A stretch of DNA of 47,500 nucleotides from Symbiodinium natans (lineage: Eukaryota; Sar; Dinophyceae; Suessiales; Symbiodiniaceae), in assembly GCA_905221605.1 (NCBI GenBank), contig CAJNDS010002783.1, forward strand, positions 162,501-210,000, given 5' to 3'. Numbering within the stretch: position 1 is the first letter of the stretch; each line of letters opens with the position of its first letter. Below are positions 27,619 to 37,036 of the stretch, one piece after another. Below the pieces are notes generated by a model. It did not search any database and was not told where the DNA came from. It saw only the letters and a program-made list of their open reading frames with translations. The position numbers and the translations under genes are program-made.

Positions 27619-29055
27619 ATGTGGAAGGCTGGGAAGGGGGGCCTTAAGGGACGTTCTCATGGCAGGGGCCGGGCCGAGGGGGAGACCACTGTCGTGTTGA
27701 CAGGTCTGCCAAAGACTCTAAACGCAGAGATTTTGCTGGATTTGCTGGACAAGGAGTTCCCCTGCTGCTATGACTTCTTTTACCTTCCCATGTATCTGGA
27801 TCAGCTTGAAAACACTGGATTAGCATATATAAATTTTCGTGACCATGAGAAGGCCTTGGAGTGCCAGCACTACTTCGAAGGTAGTATTAACTGGGGTGGG
27901 CACATCTCCGACCGCCCCTGCAAAGCGCAGTGGTCTTCTATCCAGGGCTATGAGGCAAACATTACGCGACACCGAAAAGCGGCGTGGAATGACAAGAACC
28001 TTCCTGAGGATTGCAAGCCCATGGCTTTCGACGAGCAAGGTAGGCGGCTGCCCCCTCAGGAGGTTTTCACACCTTTACATGCCCAAGACTCCGGCAAAGG
28101 CGGCAAAGTTGGTAGGTACCGGAAGCCGGGAAAAAGCAAGTCGTGGGAAGACGAGTGGTATGGCGCCAGTAAGTCACATCCTCAGAAGGGCGGCAACTGG
28201 CCCGGCTGGTACACTGACCACAACATTGCCAACGAGTCGAACCTGGCCAACGAGTCGCGCCAGAGCGACACTGGCTATGCTGGGGCTGCCTTTGAGCCTT
28301 TTGATGATGGCACCGGCTGGATTCAAGCGGACTGGCATGCAATGGGAATGATGATGACCGCCGAAGAACTTCAAGAAGGGGATGAATCATGGGGCAATCC
28401 GAATGAAGGAAGTATGGAAGTCTCCGCGCTTGACCTGTATTTGGCCGGTATTGACAGGTGCTCCGACGAGGAAGGCGCCGGCCTGGCGAGCCCGAGCCCG
28501 ACCTGGGCGCCGCCATATTCCTCGCAGGAATCTGCCGACTGGAAAATTCCAGAGACATTTCGGGGAGAGCCCTTGAATGATGAGGATTTTTCTAACACGC
28601 TTAAAGTTGACCCTTTCCGTCAGAAGACTCTGCCCAACCCGTTGATTCCGGAACTTCCCGCGATCGAGCATTTGCAGGCCTTGAATATCTTGAATCAGGA
28701 AGCTGCATCTGCGAGCCCGCATGGAAGTCCGCACATGTCCCCCGCCTCAAGTGCCTCAGAGCCGGGACAGCTCCACCTTGGCAAGTATGGCAAGTATGCC
28801 TGCCCAAACTGCAAACTGACCTTCGCCAAGTGGTCCGCATGCCAGCATCATCTCGTGACCGAAATGAACTGCTGGTGCGTGCTAGAGGAGGGCCGGCTGC
28901 CCTCCGATGTGACTGAGCTACAGGGCACATGCAAAGCTGCTGCAGAGCAGGCCAGGGGCTCCCAAAAAGAGCTCCCAAAAGACTCCAAAGACTCCAACTC
29001 CAGCGAGGCCTTCTTCGATGAGGCCATCCAGGAGAAAGTCCTCCGCTTTCAGTAG
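27619..29055 (+). CDS. Mei2-like RNA-binding protein (RRM_2) with zinc finger
   Basis: 478 aa in one exon. The ATG at 27619 is preceded by an in-frame TGA at 27613, fixing the start. Residues about 23-115 form a Mei2-type C-terminal RRM: TTVVLTGLPKTLNAEILLDL opens the first strand and helix, then CYDFFYLPMYLD, and TGLAYINFRDHEKALECQHY as the RNP-like strand, followed by the basic stretch after the domain. Residues about 390-420 contain CPNCKLTFAKW-SACQHHL, a C2H2-like zinc finger. The region between is acidic, Ser/Pro-rich and probably disordered. Mei2 proteins bind RNA; yeast Mei2 controls meiosis, but in dinoflagellates the family is large and its targets unknown. No introns, and a spliced-leader-like remnant upstream, suggest retroposition. 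Other frames over this DNA are shadows. Confidence 0.87.
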   Translation: MWKAGKGGLKGRSHGRGRAEGETTVVLTGLPKTLNAEILLDLLDKEFPCCYDFFYLPMYLDQLENTGLAYINFRDHEKALECQHYFEGSINWGGHISDRPCKAQWSSIQGYEANITRHRKAAWNDKNLPEDCKPMAFDEQGRRLPPQEVFTPLHAQDSGKGGKVGRYRKPGKSKSWEDEWYGASKSHPQKGGNWPGWYTDHNIANESNLANESRQSDTGYAGAAFEPFDDGTGWIQADWHAMGMMMTAEELQEGDESWGNPNEGSMEVSALDLYLAGIDRCSDEEGAGLASPSPTWAPPYSSQESADWKIPETFRGEPLNDEDFSNTLKVDPFRQKTLPNPLIPELPAIEHLQALNILNQEAASASPHGSPHMSPASSASEPGQLHLGKYGKYACPNCKLTFAKWSACQHHLVTEMNCWCVLEEGRLPSDVTELQGTCKAAAEQARGSQKELPKDSKDSNSSEAFFDEAIQEKVLRFQ

Positions 29056-29329
29056 CGCCCATGGCAAGATGCCAAGTGGGAGAATTCGGACAATGCTGTG
29101 GCGCAGAGTTCACGCTCTTGAAAGACAAAAAAGAGCCCACCCGACTGGTTGCTGCCCCCATGTCCCAGTCGGTTTGTCTAACTGGGCCTAACGCTTCAAA
29201 AGCCCTCAAGAATAGGAGATGGCATGGCCAGGCGATCCTCAAGCAGTCCTCAAACTATAGACTCCAGTCGGAGACGGGATGACACGATGAGCTCCGAAAG
29301 ACGAACCGAGGGTCCCAAGTTGTTCCTCC

Positions 29330-29351
29330 CCATAGGTTTAGGGTTTAGGGA
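29330..29351. repeat. short TTTAGGG tract
   Basis: Two to three units about 280 bp after the Mei2-like stop. Confidence 0.85.
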
Positions 29352-29408
29352 TTGAGGCATAGCACTTGGTGCAAGGTCTGCTGAACCTTGAGCGCATCTG
29401 CATTGCAG

Positions 29409-29517
29409 AGTTGTAAACCTTCATTCGACCTCAACCTTCGACCGAACCGGCGTGACACTCCGAAACAGAAGCCTGCCAATAAGAGACCTTAGAGGAGAAC
29501 AGAGGAACCTGTCATAA
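29409..29517 (+). CDS. candidate terminal exon
   Basis: The acceptor CATCTGCATTGCAG, 35 codons (VVNLHSTSTFDRTGVTLRNR and on) to TAA. Arg/Ser-rich, no family. Confidence 0.27.
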
Positions 29518-29519
29518 CC

Positions 29520-29815
29520 TGTCTGTGTGGCTAATGAGTATGGCGCAGTATGGAAGATTTGTTCGTTTCTTGTGTGTCGGACTGTGTATGAGCAGCCCAT
29601 AGCTCCTCTGTATTTTTGAGGAAGCCTTTACAATATACTTCATGTAACAATCTAATATCATCAATATGATAGAATGAACTATAATGTCACAATATAATAA
29701 CATTGTCATATAGTAGAAAAGCCGTATAAACATACGACATTGATATATATATATATATATATTTATTTATATTTATATTTATATTTATATATTCATATGT
29801 AATGTACTAACAACA
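29520..29815. other. AT-rich spacer with TA array
   Basis: A TATATA array at 29742-29790 and no gene. Confidence 0.6.
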
Positions 29816-29942
29816 ACTACGAAGAGACAGTGATCTCATTTGTGGGATTGACCAGTTCGAGGGTTTGGGGCTAAAAAGCAGACAAGTTGAAGAGCTTTGT
29901 CTCGGTCAAGGCGCGGCATGTGACCGAAGCATGTTCCTGCGC

Positions 29943-30022
29943 TAACCCTAAACCCTAAACCCTAAACCCTAAACCCTAAACCCTAAACCCTAAACCCTAA
30001 ACCCTAAACCCTAAACCCTAAA
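29943..30022. repeat. telomere-type (CCCTAAA)n tract
   Basis: About eleven units just before the candidate exon at 30038. Confidence 0.95.
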
Positions 30023-30037
30023 CTCTTGTCGGCCCAG

Positions 30038-30293
30038 GCAATGTACTTCGATGCACGCCTCCATATGCAGAGAGCGGTTCTACCCTCAGAGGCATCATCG
30101 AGGTGCATCAAAAGGCAAGCAGAAAACCGAAAATGTCGGTTTGGGGTCCCTAAACCCTAAACCCTAAACCCTAAACCCTAAACCCTAAACCCTAAACCCT
30201 AAACCCTAAACCCTAAACCCCTTTGCATCCAGACGTTCGTTGAGCGTCGTGATGGCTCTTAGCGATGCAGCATCATCACAAGAACACTTCTGA
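30038..30293 (+). CDS. candidate two-exon gene piece with CCCTAAA intron
   Basis: Exon 30038-30102 (acceptor TTGTCGGCCCAG, AG|GTGCAT donor) reads AMYFDARLHMQRAVLPSEAS. Intron 30103-30232 is largely (CCCTAAA)n (30149-30220). The acceptor TTTGCATCCAG leads to exon 30233-30293, reading RSLSVVMALSDAASSQEHF then TGA. Phases agree (2 plus 1). Downstream DNA is open in other frames, so the 3' end is uncertain. No family is recognised. Confidence 0.4.
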
Positions 30294-30353
30294 GGATGGC
30301 AATGCTTTGGTACAACGCGCAACGAGAGTGCGCCAACACTGTGTCCAAAGAGG

Positions 30354-30392
30354 GTTTAGGGTTTAGGGGTTAGGGTTTAGGGTTTAGGGTTC
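30354..30392. repeat. TTTAGGG tract
   Basis: About five units. Confidence 0.92.
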
Positions 30393-30482
30393 CGGCGTCG
30401 GACATACGCATAATGTATCCATGAATGACCTGAGAAGGACCCCAGGAATAGTTGCGTCTGGTTTGAGCGCCAGGTATTCCAG

Positions 30483-30605
30483 ATGGGAGACTTTTATCTG
30501 GTGCGACGGGCTCTTAGTTATGCAGCTGGTCATGCGGCAGCTGCTGGTCTAGCTGGTAGTTTCCCGCCACCAGGCTTGAAAACAAAAGGGTTTCCGAGAG
30601 AATAA
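30483..30605 (+). CDS. small ORF, Ala-rich; frame resumes after TAA
   Basis: 40 codons from an ATG (MGDFYLVRRALSYAAGHAAA and on) to TAA. The frame is already open from 30429, and after the TAA it stays open to TGA at 30774-30776 (including CAVSKYELCFHMATAQRKGL). So 116 codons hold only one stop. It could be a broken gene or chance. Confidence 0.32.
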   Translation: MGDFYLVRRALSYAAGHAAAAGLAGSFPPPGLKTKGFPRE

Positions 30606-30929
30606 GATCAGCCGTGCAGCACATCAGGCTTGAAGCTTCCATGTGCAGTCTCGAAGTACGAGCTCTGCTTCCACATGGCCACAGCGCAACGCAAGGGACT
30701 TGGTGCTGAAGCTCTGAGAGCATCAGGGTATTTGGTCTCGAAGCACGCCCCAGCTCAGGACCCGATGAGCTGATAGAGCACCCTTTCAGGCAAGCAGCTC
30801 AGACTCAGACTGCTCGCGTCGAACAGGAGCAAGCATGATCCCTACATGGCTTCCGCAGCACTCGAGGTACACGATCAAGACATCGGAGCCTGTCACTCAG
30901 TGATGCCATGGTGTGTCTACCAAGCCGTA

Positions 30930-31400
30930 AAACATAATGTATATACATTTATGTATGTACATAATATATATATATATATATGTATTCATTCATATGAACA
31001 ATTTATAATGTATAATGTTATGTAACATATATATATATATATACATACATGTAGGGTGTGTATATATAGATATGTATATGTATGTATGTGCAAATGATGT
31101 ATATACAACGTATATAATATATAGATATATACATACGTGTATATGTATATAAGGTGTGTGTATATATATATAATGTATATAGGAATTATATAATGTGTAT
31201 ATCATGTATATAATGTATACATAATGGGTATTTACAATATATAGAATATGAATATATATATATATATGTATATGTATGTATGTATGTATGTGTATGTATG
31301 TGTATGTATGTATGTATGTATGTATGTATGTATGTATGTATGTATGTATGTATGTATGTATGTATGTCTATATATATATACACATACATGCATATTCTAT
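30930..31400. repeat. TA / TATG microsatellite cluster
   Basis: Several TA arrays, then about 24 units of TATG at 31271-31366. All Tyr/Met/Val/Cys ORFs here are artefacts. Confidence 0.93.
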
Positions 31401-31406
31401 CGAGAG

Positions 31407-31538
31407 CTGCTGCATCGACTTGTTGCACTGTTCATGGACATTTTCTCCGACTGGGAGTTGCGCTTGAGGTCGGCCCCTTGTCCTCTCAGCTCTGTGGAGA
31501 ACGCAGCTTACCACCGCTTTGGGGTCTGCCCCATGTAG
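31407..31538 (+). CDS. candidate terminal exon
   Basis: An open frame after the microsatellite: LLHRLVALFMDIFSDWELRL then SAPCPLSSVENAAYHRFGV to TAG. The acceptor would be CTATCGAGAG. The helical, amphipathic start looks protein-like. No family is recognised. Confidence 0.38.
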   Translation: MLHRLVALFMDIFSDWELRLRSAPCPLSSVENAAYHRFGVCPM

Positions 31539-31561
31539 CCACCTCAGGGCACAAATCACCA

Positions 31562-31665
31562 ACTGGGGGTTTCGGACAAATAGGGGTACCCGTTTTGTGG
31601 ATTCCCTTTGGGGACTCTGTTCTATTTGGGGTAAACAAGGGGTACCCATATTTTGGGAAATGGCC
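31562..31665. other. palindromic GGGTACC-rich block
   Basis: GGGGTACCCGTTTTGTGG and GGGGTACCCATATTTTGGG lie within 100 bp with TTTGGGG words. It resembles the other short inverted-repeat elements, but I cannot place its ends. Confidence 0.35.
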
Positions 31666-31794
31666 AAATGAGCGGCGCAGTTTTGGTACAGAACGGTGAC
31701 GCAGTGACGTGCAGCACGGATCCGGAAGCATGCGGAAGCACCCGGCGGTCCGCACGATGCACGAAGCGCGGTACTTTCCTGTTGGCACAGAAGA

Positions 31795-31900
31795 CCCTAA
31801 ACCCTAAACCCTAAACCCTAAACCCTAAACCCTAAACCCTAAACCCTAAACCCTAAACCCTAAACCCTAAACCCTAAACCCTAAACCCTAAACCCTAAAC
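31795..31900. repeat. telomere-type (CCCTAAA)n tract
   Basis: About fifteen perfect units ending two bases before the CTGC preceding ATG 31905. Confidence 0.95.
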
Positions 31901-31904
31901 CTGC

Positions 31905-32024
31905 ATGTCGAGAGCCCGGAAGCGCTTAAGGCCAGCCATTGCGCAGTCTTTCGGCATGACCATCTGCTCGCCCATCGACTATGCAGTGCTACCCGGCAGT
32001 GTGCCAGTTGCTCAGAGGCTCTGA
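31905..32024 (+). CDS. small ORF between two telomere-type tracts
   Basis: 39 codons from an ATG (MSRARKRLRPAIAQSFGMTI then CSPIDYAVLPGSVPVAQRL). A second frame is also open across the same DNA and ends at a TTTAGGG donor, so the coding frame is undecided. Confidence 0.27.
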   Translation: MSRARKRLRPAIAQSFGMTICSPIDYAVLPGSVPVAQRL

Positions 32025-32030
32025 GAATGG

Positions 32031-32115
32031 GGTTTAGGGTTTAGGGTTTAGGGTTTAGGGTTTAGGGTGTAGGGTTCCGGGTTTCAGGGTTCAGGGTTCA
32101 GGGTTCAGGGTTTAC
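32031..32115. repeat. TTTAGGG then TTCAGGG tract
   Basis: Five TTTAGGG units, a transition, then about four TTCAGGG units. Confidence 0.92.
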
Positions 32116-32399
32116 GCTTGGTAGCCCAGTGGTACCCTGTACCCTTCCTTTTGGGGGTATGGGTTCCCTTATAAAATAACCAACCTTAAAAAGGGGTGCC
32201 CTTCTTATAATATGGTTACTGGGGCACCCAGGAATTTGACATTACATCCATGTTATGGAACTGCGCATGAGAGCAATCTCCACCGGCCACCCCAACGCAA
32301 GAACCCAAAGGCTGGAAGCTGCCCGTAAATCCCAAAAAGCAGCTGGGTTAAGGGTTTAGGGTTTAGGGTTTAGGGTGCGAGTCTTCCTTTACCAAACTC

Positions 32400-32890
32400 T
32401 TCAGGCGGTTCATAGAGCTGAGTAGAGCTGTACGGACGACTCTCCGAGGTACTTCCTGGTCCACCTCCGCCCCGGCTTCATGCGCTCCGAGGCACGTCGT
32501 GGACGCCAAAGTTCAGTGCAGCGCGGGACTCGCACTGTCAAGTCCGATACTGCGTTAGCGGAATCGGAATTCCTTTGACCCCAGTATGGGAGGCTTGTTC
32601 TTTTTGGCGGGTTCTTGTGAGATACTAGGAGGTCGATTAGCGAAAAAATTGGTCGTGATAAAACGTGCAGACCTCTCGAGCGTGCGCAAGCTCGCGCAAG
32701 GGCGAACGCAAGCTCTGCGCAAGCTCTGAAGGCGAACAAGACGCGAGCATTTGAGCTTCCAGGCCAAGAAGTTACCGAACCGCGAAAACTCGCGCGCGCA
32801 AGCCCGCGCAAGGGACGCGCAAGGGCGAAGCGCAAGGGATCCAAATTGCCATGCGGCAGCCGTGGAACAAGGATATAGAACAACCCTCAT
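32400..32890. other. GC-rich stretch with GCGCAAG repeats
   Basis: From about 32690 the words GCGCAAGCTC and GCGCAAGGGCG recur many times. All frames on both strands are open for 60-150 codons, so ORF length is uninformative. A plausible acceptor (AACTCTTCAG) lies at 32404. No gene is assigned. Confidence 0.4.
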
Positions 32891-33036
32891 GTGAGTGTCA
32901 TGCAAAACCCTAAACTTCCCAAAGCCTAAACCCTAAACCCCATATCAGCTGTATCCACAAGCTGGGGAGAAACATCTTGCGGAGCGTCGAACCTAGGGTC
33001 TAAAAGACATGTTTTTTCTGGCATCCCAGGCCCAGG

Positions 33037-33096
33037 GTTCAGGGTTTAGGGTTTAGGGTTTAGGGTTTAGGGTTTAGGGTTTAGGGTTTAGGGTTT
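33037..33096. repeat. TTTAGGG tract
   Basis: About eight units. Confidence 0.94.
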
Positions 33097-33365
33097 GGAT
33101 ATGTCTTCGGCCACAAGGGGTCGAGTCCTTCGACCCACCCTCAGGTCTACAAACCAATCTGCACCCATGTCCACAGCAAGATGGTGACTTAGCGACCTTA
33201 TCTAGGGCAATGGATACATCGAGAAGGTATGAATCTCAAAACCACCTCTTTTCGAGGCAGCTTCTGGGGTGTTGCCGTACCCAAGAGCACTCTTTTGCAG
33301 CCCTTCTCTCCGCAACCCTAAGCCCGAAATTGTGCATCTTGAGTTCCATATAGGGGAGTGGGATG

Positions 33366-33446
33366 CCTAGGGTTTAGGGTTTAGGGTTTAGGGTTTAGGG
33401 TTTAGGGTTTAGGGTTTAGAGTTTCGGGTTTAGGGTTTAGGGTTTC
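33366..33446. repeat. TTTAGGG tract
   Basis: About eleven units with two variants. Confidence 0.94.
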
Positions 33447-33452
33447 CCCCCG

Positions 33453-33541
33453 GCCAGGCTGTATTGGAGCCCACTGGAGAGACTCCCTCGTCACTTTTGT
33501 TCCGGCGCTTAAGGGCGGATGACGAGGCTGCCTGGCCCTAA
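33453..33541 (+). CDS. candidate terminal exon
   Basis: The acceptor CCCCCGGCCAG opens AVLEPTGETPSSLLFRRLRA then DDEAAWP to TAA. A second frame is open for part of it. Confidence 0.3.
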
Positions 33542-33596
33542 GTGCCTGGCAGCACAGCAAGAACAAACCTGACCCGCCGCGACTCTGCAGTCGTTG

Positions 33597-33661
33597 AACC
33601 CTAAACCCTAAACCCTAAACCCTAAACCCTAAACCCTAAACCCTAAACCCTAAACCCTAAA
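33597..33661. repeat. telomere-type (CCCTAAA)n tract
   Basis: About nine units, 31 bp before the acceptor at 33691. Confidence 0.94.
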
Positions 33662-33691
33662 TCCTACAACATTCCTCATGATCCGTCTCAG

Positions 33692-33791
33692 CTCGGACAC
33701 CTCCACCCCCTGAGCTGAAGTCGCGGCCTAAGGCAGAGGATGAGGCGCTAAAGAATGAGACCATGCAAAAATCAGGCGCACGGGCTTTAGG
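33692..33791 (+). CDS. candidate exon, Lys/Glu-rich, between two telomere-type tracts
   Basis: The acceptor GATCCGTCTCAG, 32 codons (RTPPPPELKSRPKAEDEALK then NETMQKSGARAL) and GG|GTTTAGGG, so the donor is the first unit of the following tract. The highly charged, repeat-free composition is good evidence of coding. No family is recognised. Confidence 0.48.
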
Positions 33792-33799
33792 GTTTAGGG

Positions 33800-34760
33800 T
33801 TGATCAGGGTTTATTAGGGTTTAGGGTTTAGGGTTTAAACACGTTCGAAGTTTCACATGGGAGTTTACGCAGCTAAGGGACCCCCAATATAGACCCCAAA
33901 TCCCTATCAGCAATTTAAACAGAGTTGGGTCGTGGGAGCATTTAAAGATGCGGATTAGACGGGTACATTCTGAAAGGTTCTAGCTTGGCTTGGGACGCGT
34001 TGCCGGAGGTTTACATGTTTAAGTTGCGCCAATTGAGCCTTGCTTAAATTAAAACACGATGGCCGAGGTTTAAATCTGGCTTAAGGCACGGTCAAACCGT
34101 GAGAACGGCTTACACCTGGCTGTAATTCATATCTATGACAACCGAAGCAATGCTGATATGACTACATGATGAATAAATAACACATGACAGTTGGTGACAC
34201 AAATGTTTTAAGCAGTTTACACCTGGCTTTGGACAGCTTACCGGAGGTGTCTGAGGTGTATGGCTTGCGTCTTTGCAACGGCAAGAAGGCTACTCTCTGG
34301 ACTAGTTCAATGATGGTGTGTCTTTGAGAGGCAGGTTTAGGAGGCGCAGCTTGTGTTTGACATCGCGAGCGTTGGAAGAAATGGTTCCCAGGGCTGGCGT
34401 AAGTTTCGAGAGGGTTGGGAGCGAAGATGGACTGCTGTGACATAGCCAAATGTTTAAGCCTGTGCGCGTCGTAAGACTTGATTGTCCACACCGTGAATAA
34501 GTTCAACCATGCTGACACCGTTTCTTAGCTGTGTTAACAGTCTCAGCCGCAGCAGGGCTGTGTTTGTGCAAGCATTGTGTGTTTACACGCCGCAAATGAT
34601 GTAAGCCGTTTGAACTACTCAAACCTCGTCCAACCCTGCGCAGGCTGACTGATACTGCTACTGTAGCAGCTGTCAGCTGTCTGAGCAAAAGACAAGTACC
34701 ATGTTTAATCGCAGGCATGAGTGATTTTCTTTAAAACCCGTCTGAATTCGCGCATCACCA
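33800..34760. other. unique 950-bp stretch with diverged internal repeats
   Basis: The words TTTACACCTGGCTT, GCCGGAGGTTTAC and ACCGGAGGTGT recur in diverged form near 34000, 34075, 34115 and 34215. A minus-strand frame (34162-34518) has no recognised domain. No gene is called. Confidence 0.4.
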
Positions 34761-34769
34761 ACCCTCCAG

Positions 34770-34934
34770 GATCATGCCGCCCCCGACCTATATCCCGACC
34801 TGGAACACGTCCTTCCATTCGGCACTTGCATTGCAAGCGAACTCACCAAAATGCACGAAGCCCTTGGCGCATCGTGCCAGACCCCTTCTTTGCGGACGAC
34901 AGCCTGGATCGGTCTGCGCTGGGTACTGAGCTAA
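34770..34934 (+). CDS. candidate terminal exon
   Basis: The acceptor CACCAACCCTCCAG opens 54 codons to TAA, beginning DHAAPDLYPDLEHVLPFGTC and containing ASELTKMHEALGASCQTP. The other frames are also open, but this one has the most protein-like composition. No family is recognised. Confidence 0.42.
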   Translation, partial: DHAAPDLYPDLEHVLPFGTCIASELTKMHEALGASCQTPSLRTTAWIGLRWVLS

Positions 34935-35239
34935 AGTTGCCTTCTGCGACCTGAGCTCAAAGTTGCCGCAAGCCCATGTAGGAGGCACATTCACACCACA
35001 GCTGCTTCAGCATTGCGTTGAACCCATGGCCACCTCTCTATGCTACGGTCCTGTTTTGGGTTCGTGTCCAAATATAAGGGGCTGCCTTACAATTGTAACA
35101 TTGAATAATATCCCTAAACCCTAAACCCTAAACCCCAAAACGGGACCATGATTTGGAGAACTGACCGCACGAGGTGCTTGACAGAGCTGGTGCACAGGAG
35201 CGAGTGAGAAGCTGGGGGCGTTCAAAAGCTCGGCGGATG

Positions 35240-35306
35240 ATGGATGGCTGCAGATCAAAATCATATACGTGTTCATATTTATATATGTGTACTATATACA
35301 TCTTTC

Positions 35307-35337
<31 letters not shown>

Positions 35338-35625
35338 GATACATATACCTCTACATATACATGTTATATATATATATCTACATATTGTGTGTATGTATGT
35401 ATGGAACTTGGCTAAAATTCGGGTCCTTTTTGGGTACAAGGCGGCGCCTAATTTTTAGCGTACCCAAAAAGGGACCACTACTTAGAGAGCTGACCATATT
35501 TCTGTATATCTAGAAATGACTATACATATTTTTGTTTCGACTACATTCCGAGAGACGTACATTAACGCATGTACTATGTTGCCTTTTTCTTTTTAATGAT
35601 CTGTGTATATATATATATATATGGA
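35240..35625. other. TA-rich spacer with a 16-bp hairpin
   Basis: TA arrays at 35305-35390 and 35605-35622. Between them GGTCCTTTTTGGGTAC (35424) is mirrored by GTACCCAAAAAGGGACC (35460), a probable small inverted-repeat element. Confidence 0.55.
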
Positions 35626-35628
35626 TAC

Positions 35629-35808
35629 ATGCCTCTAAACCTTCCTCCCTTGCACTTTGAGCACCTGGACTGCTTGGAGCTGTTTCGAAACCGTTTCGAG
35701 ACTGCTTACGACCATGAAACCACTAGACCACGAGAACATTACACCAAGAGGCTTCCCCCAACCACCGCCTCCGGACCAGTAGATCATTTTCTAAACCCTA
35801 AACCCTAA
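35629..35808 (+). CDS. candidate coding segment, His/Arg-rich
   Basis: 59 codons from an ATG: LPPLHFEHLDCLELFRNRFE then TAYDHETTRPREHYTKRLPP. The frame runs into the CCCTAAA tract and stops within three units (NPKP then TAA). It could equally be an exon with acceptor CACTTTGAG. No family is recognised. Confidence 0.42.
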   Translation: MPLNLPPLHFEHLDCLELFRNRFETAYDHETTRPREHYTKRLPPTTASGPVDHFLNPKP

Positions 35809-35860
35809 ACCCTAAACCCTAAACCCTAAACCCTAAACCCTAAACCCTAAACCCTAAACC
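35790..35860. repeat. telomere-type (CCCTAAA)n tract
   Basis: About ten units separating two long open frames. Confidence 0.95.
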
Positions 35861-35861
35861 C

Positions 35862-36221
35862 TTCACCCGAAGCCGAAACAGCTGCAAACAGCGCCATCTT
35901 GAGCTTGAGACTGACCAGTCGTTCTTTAGGGAAAGGACTCTAAGGACAGGTGGCAGAGGGGAGGGTAGATTGACAAGCAGAGGAACTAGTTGCCCTCATA
36001 TGACAGCACACTCTGCGCGAGGAGAACTTTCCAGAACACGCAGCGGATGCTGCTGCACAGACCATCGGCAGTCGCTGCTGGCCACCCAGACCTTGTCACA
36101 TGCATGCTGGATAGTCACGAAACTCATTGCAGTTCGGGCGAGTACTTACCGAAGCAAAGCACGTGATTCTTGGTACACCCCTAGAACCCTAAACCCTAAA
36201 ACCCTCAACCCTAGAACCTAA
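35862..36221 (+). CDS. long open frame between telomere-type tracts
   Basis: Open for about 120 codons with no ATG in the first 40, so if real it is an exon. It begins FTRSRNSCKQRHLELETDQS and contains CCCTDHRQSLLATQTLSHAC. It is bounded by CCCTAAA tracts on both sides and ends inside the second. Length alone makes it unlikely to be chance. Splice sites are not clear and no family is recognised. Confidence 0.42.
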   Translation, partial: FTRSRNSCKQRHLELETDQSFFRERTLRTGGRGEGRLTSRGTSCPHMTAHSARGELSRTRSGCCCTDHRQSLLATQTLSHACWIVTKLIAVRASTYRSKARDSWYTPRTLNPKTLNPRT

Positions 36222-36257
36222 ACCCTAAACCCTAAAGCCCTAAACCGAGACTTGAGG

Positions 36258-37036
36258 ATGAAAGCGCTGTTAAGCTGTCAGGCTGATCTTATTTCATGGA
36301 TCTCTCAAATCAGGTCTCAGACCTCCATGCACATTTGGGGATTTACGAAAATAGGAGATCCCCAAGAAAGATCCGCAAAATAGTAGGATCCTCTCTTATA
36401 ATCGGGACCCGGATCTCGGAACCCCCCCATATTTAGGCAAGTCCACATAAGTCCACGATCGCTTGATTCCATCACGTTCCAGCCAAGATGGACCCGACGG
36501 TGAACGTGCTGCGGAGGTTCGTGCTGATGTCAAGAGCAAGCCAACACCGTTTTACGCATTGAGTAGTGCCATGGTTCTTGTAAGACATGAAGCTTTAAGA
36601 CCTAAGGAACCGGCAGGTGGATCCAACGTAGTCACCCCTTGCACGCTGGGTCAAGCTTCTGTCATGAGCACTTGTCCGGCTGTAGCGTAGCGGCCCAGAG
36701 ACCGAGAGAAGCAAGATTCGGAGATTTTCAATCAGCCGCTTCATTCTGCGAATCCCTGCTGCGCCAGTTCCTCCCCCACTCCTGCTCTGCTTTGCGTCTC
36801 AACCCATACAGTCGTCGAGAACCTTGCAGCCCCACATCTCGACACATCCAACCCTCACGCAAATCGACTTCCTGAAGCAGCAACTTCCTGCTCTCGCATT
36901 TCGACCTGCTAAAATTGCCGCTCTCTCGCAAGTCGGATGCCGAATCGGCAGGCAGCCATACTCGCAGCTGCGCCGATTGGTTTCAGATTTAGGGCGGCTT
37001 TTGAATCAGCATCGTTTCCGCGTCAATGTCTCATAG
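36258..37036 (+). CDS. candidate three-exon gene, unknown protein
   Basis: Exon 1 36258-36313 starts at an ATG (MKALLSCQADLISWISQI) and ends AG|GTCTCAG. Intron 1 (36314-36482) contains family B element copy 4. Exon 2 36483-36579 (acceptor CATCACGTTCCAG) reads QDGPDGERAAEVRADVKSKP and ends at a strong GTAAGA donor. Exon 3 36830-37036 (acceptor GAGAACCTTGCAG) reads TLTQIDFLKQQLPALAF then LRRLVSDLGRLLNQHRFRV to TAG. Phases agree at both joins. The predicted product is 119 aa with a hydrophobic N-terminus that could be a signal or anchor. No family is recognised. Confidence 0.5.
36337..36428. mobile_element. short inverted-repeat element, family B copy 4 (inverted)
   Basis: GGGGATTTACGAAAATAGG at one end and the GGATCTCGGAACCCC type end at the other, the reverse orientation of copies 1-3. 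It sits wholly inside the predicted intron 36314-36482. Confidence 0.65.

Noticed and set aside
27820-29242. ORFs on both strands over the Mei2-like gene
   Set aside because: They are shadows of the 478-codon gene, whose RRM and zinc finger are recognisable.
32410-32905. Minus-strand ORFs of 157 and 116 codons
   Set aside because: The DNA is GC-rich with GCGCAAG repeats and every frame is open, so length carries no information.
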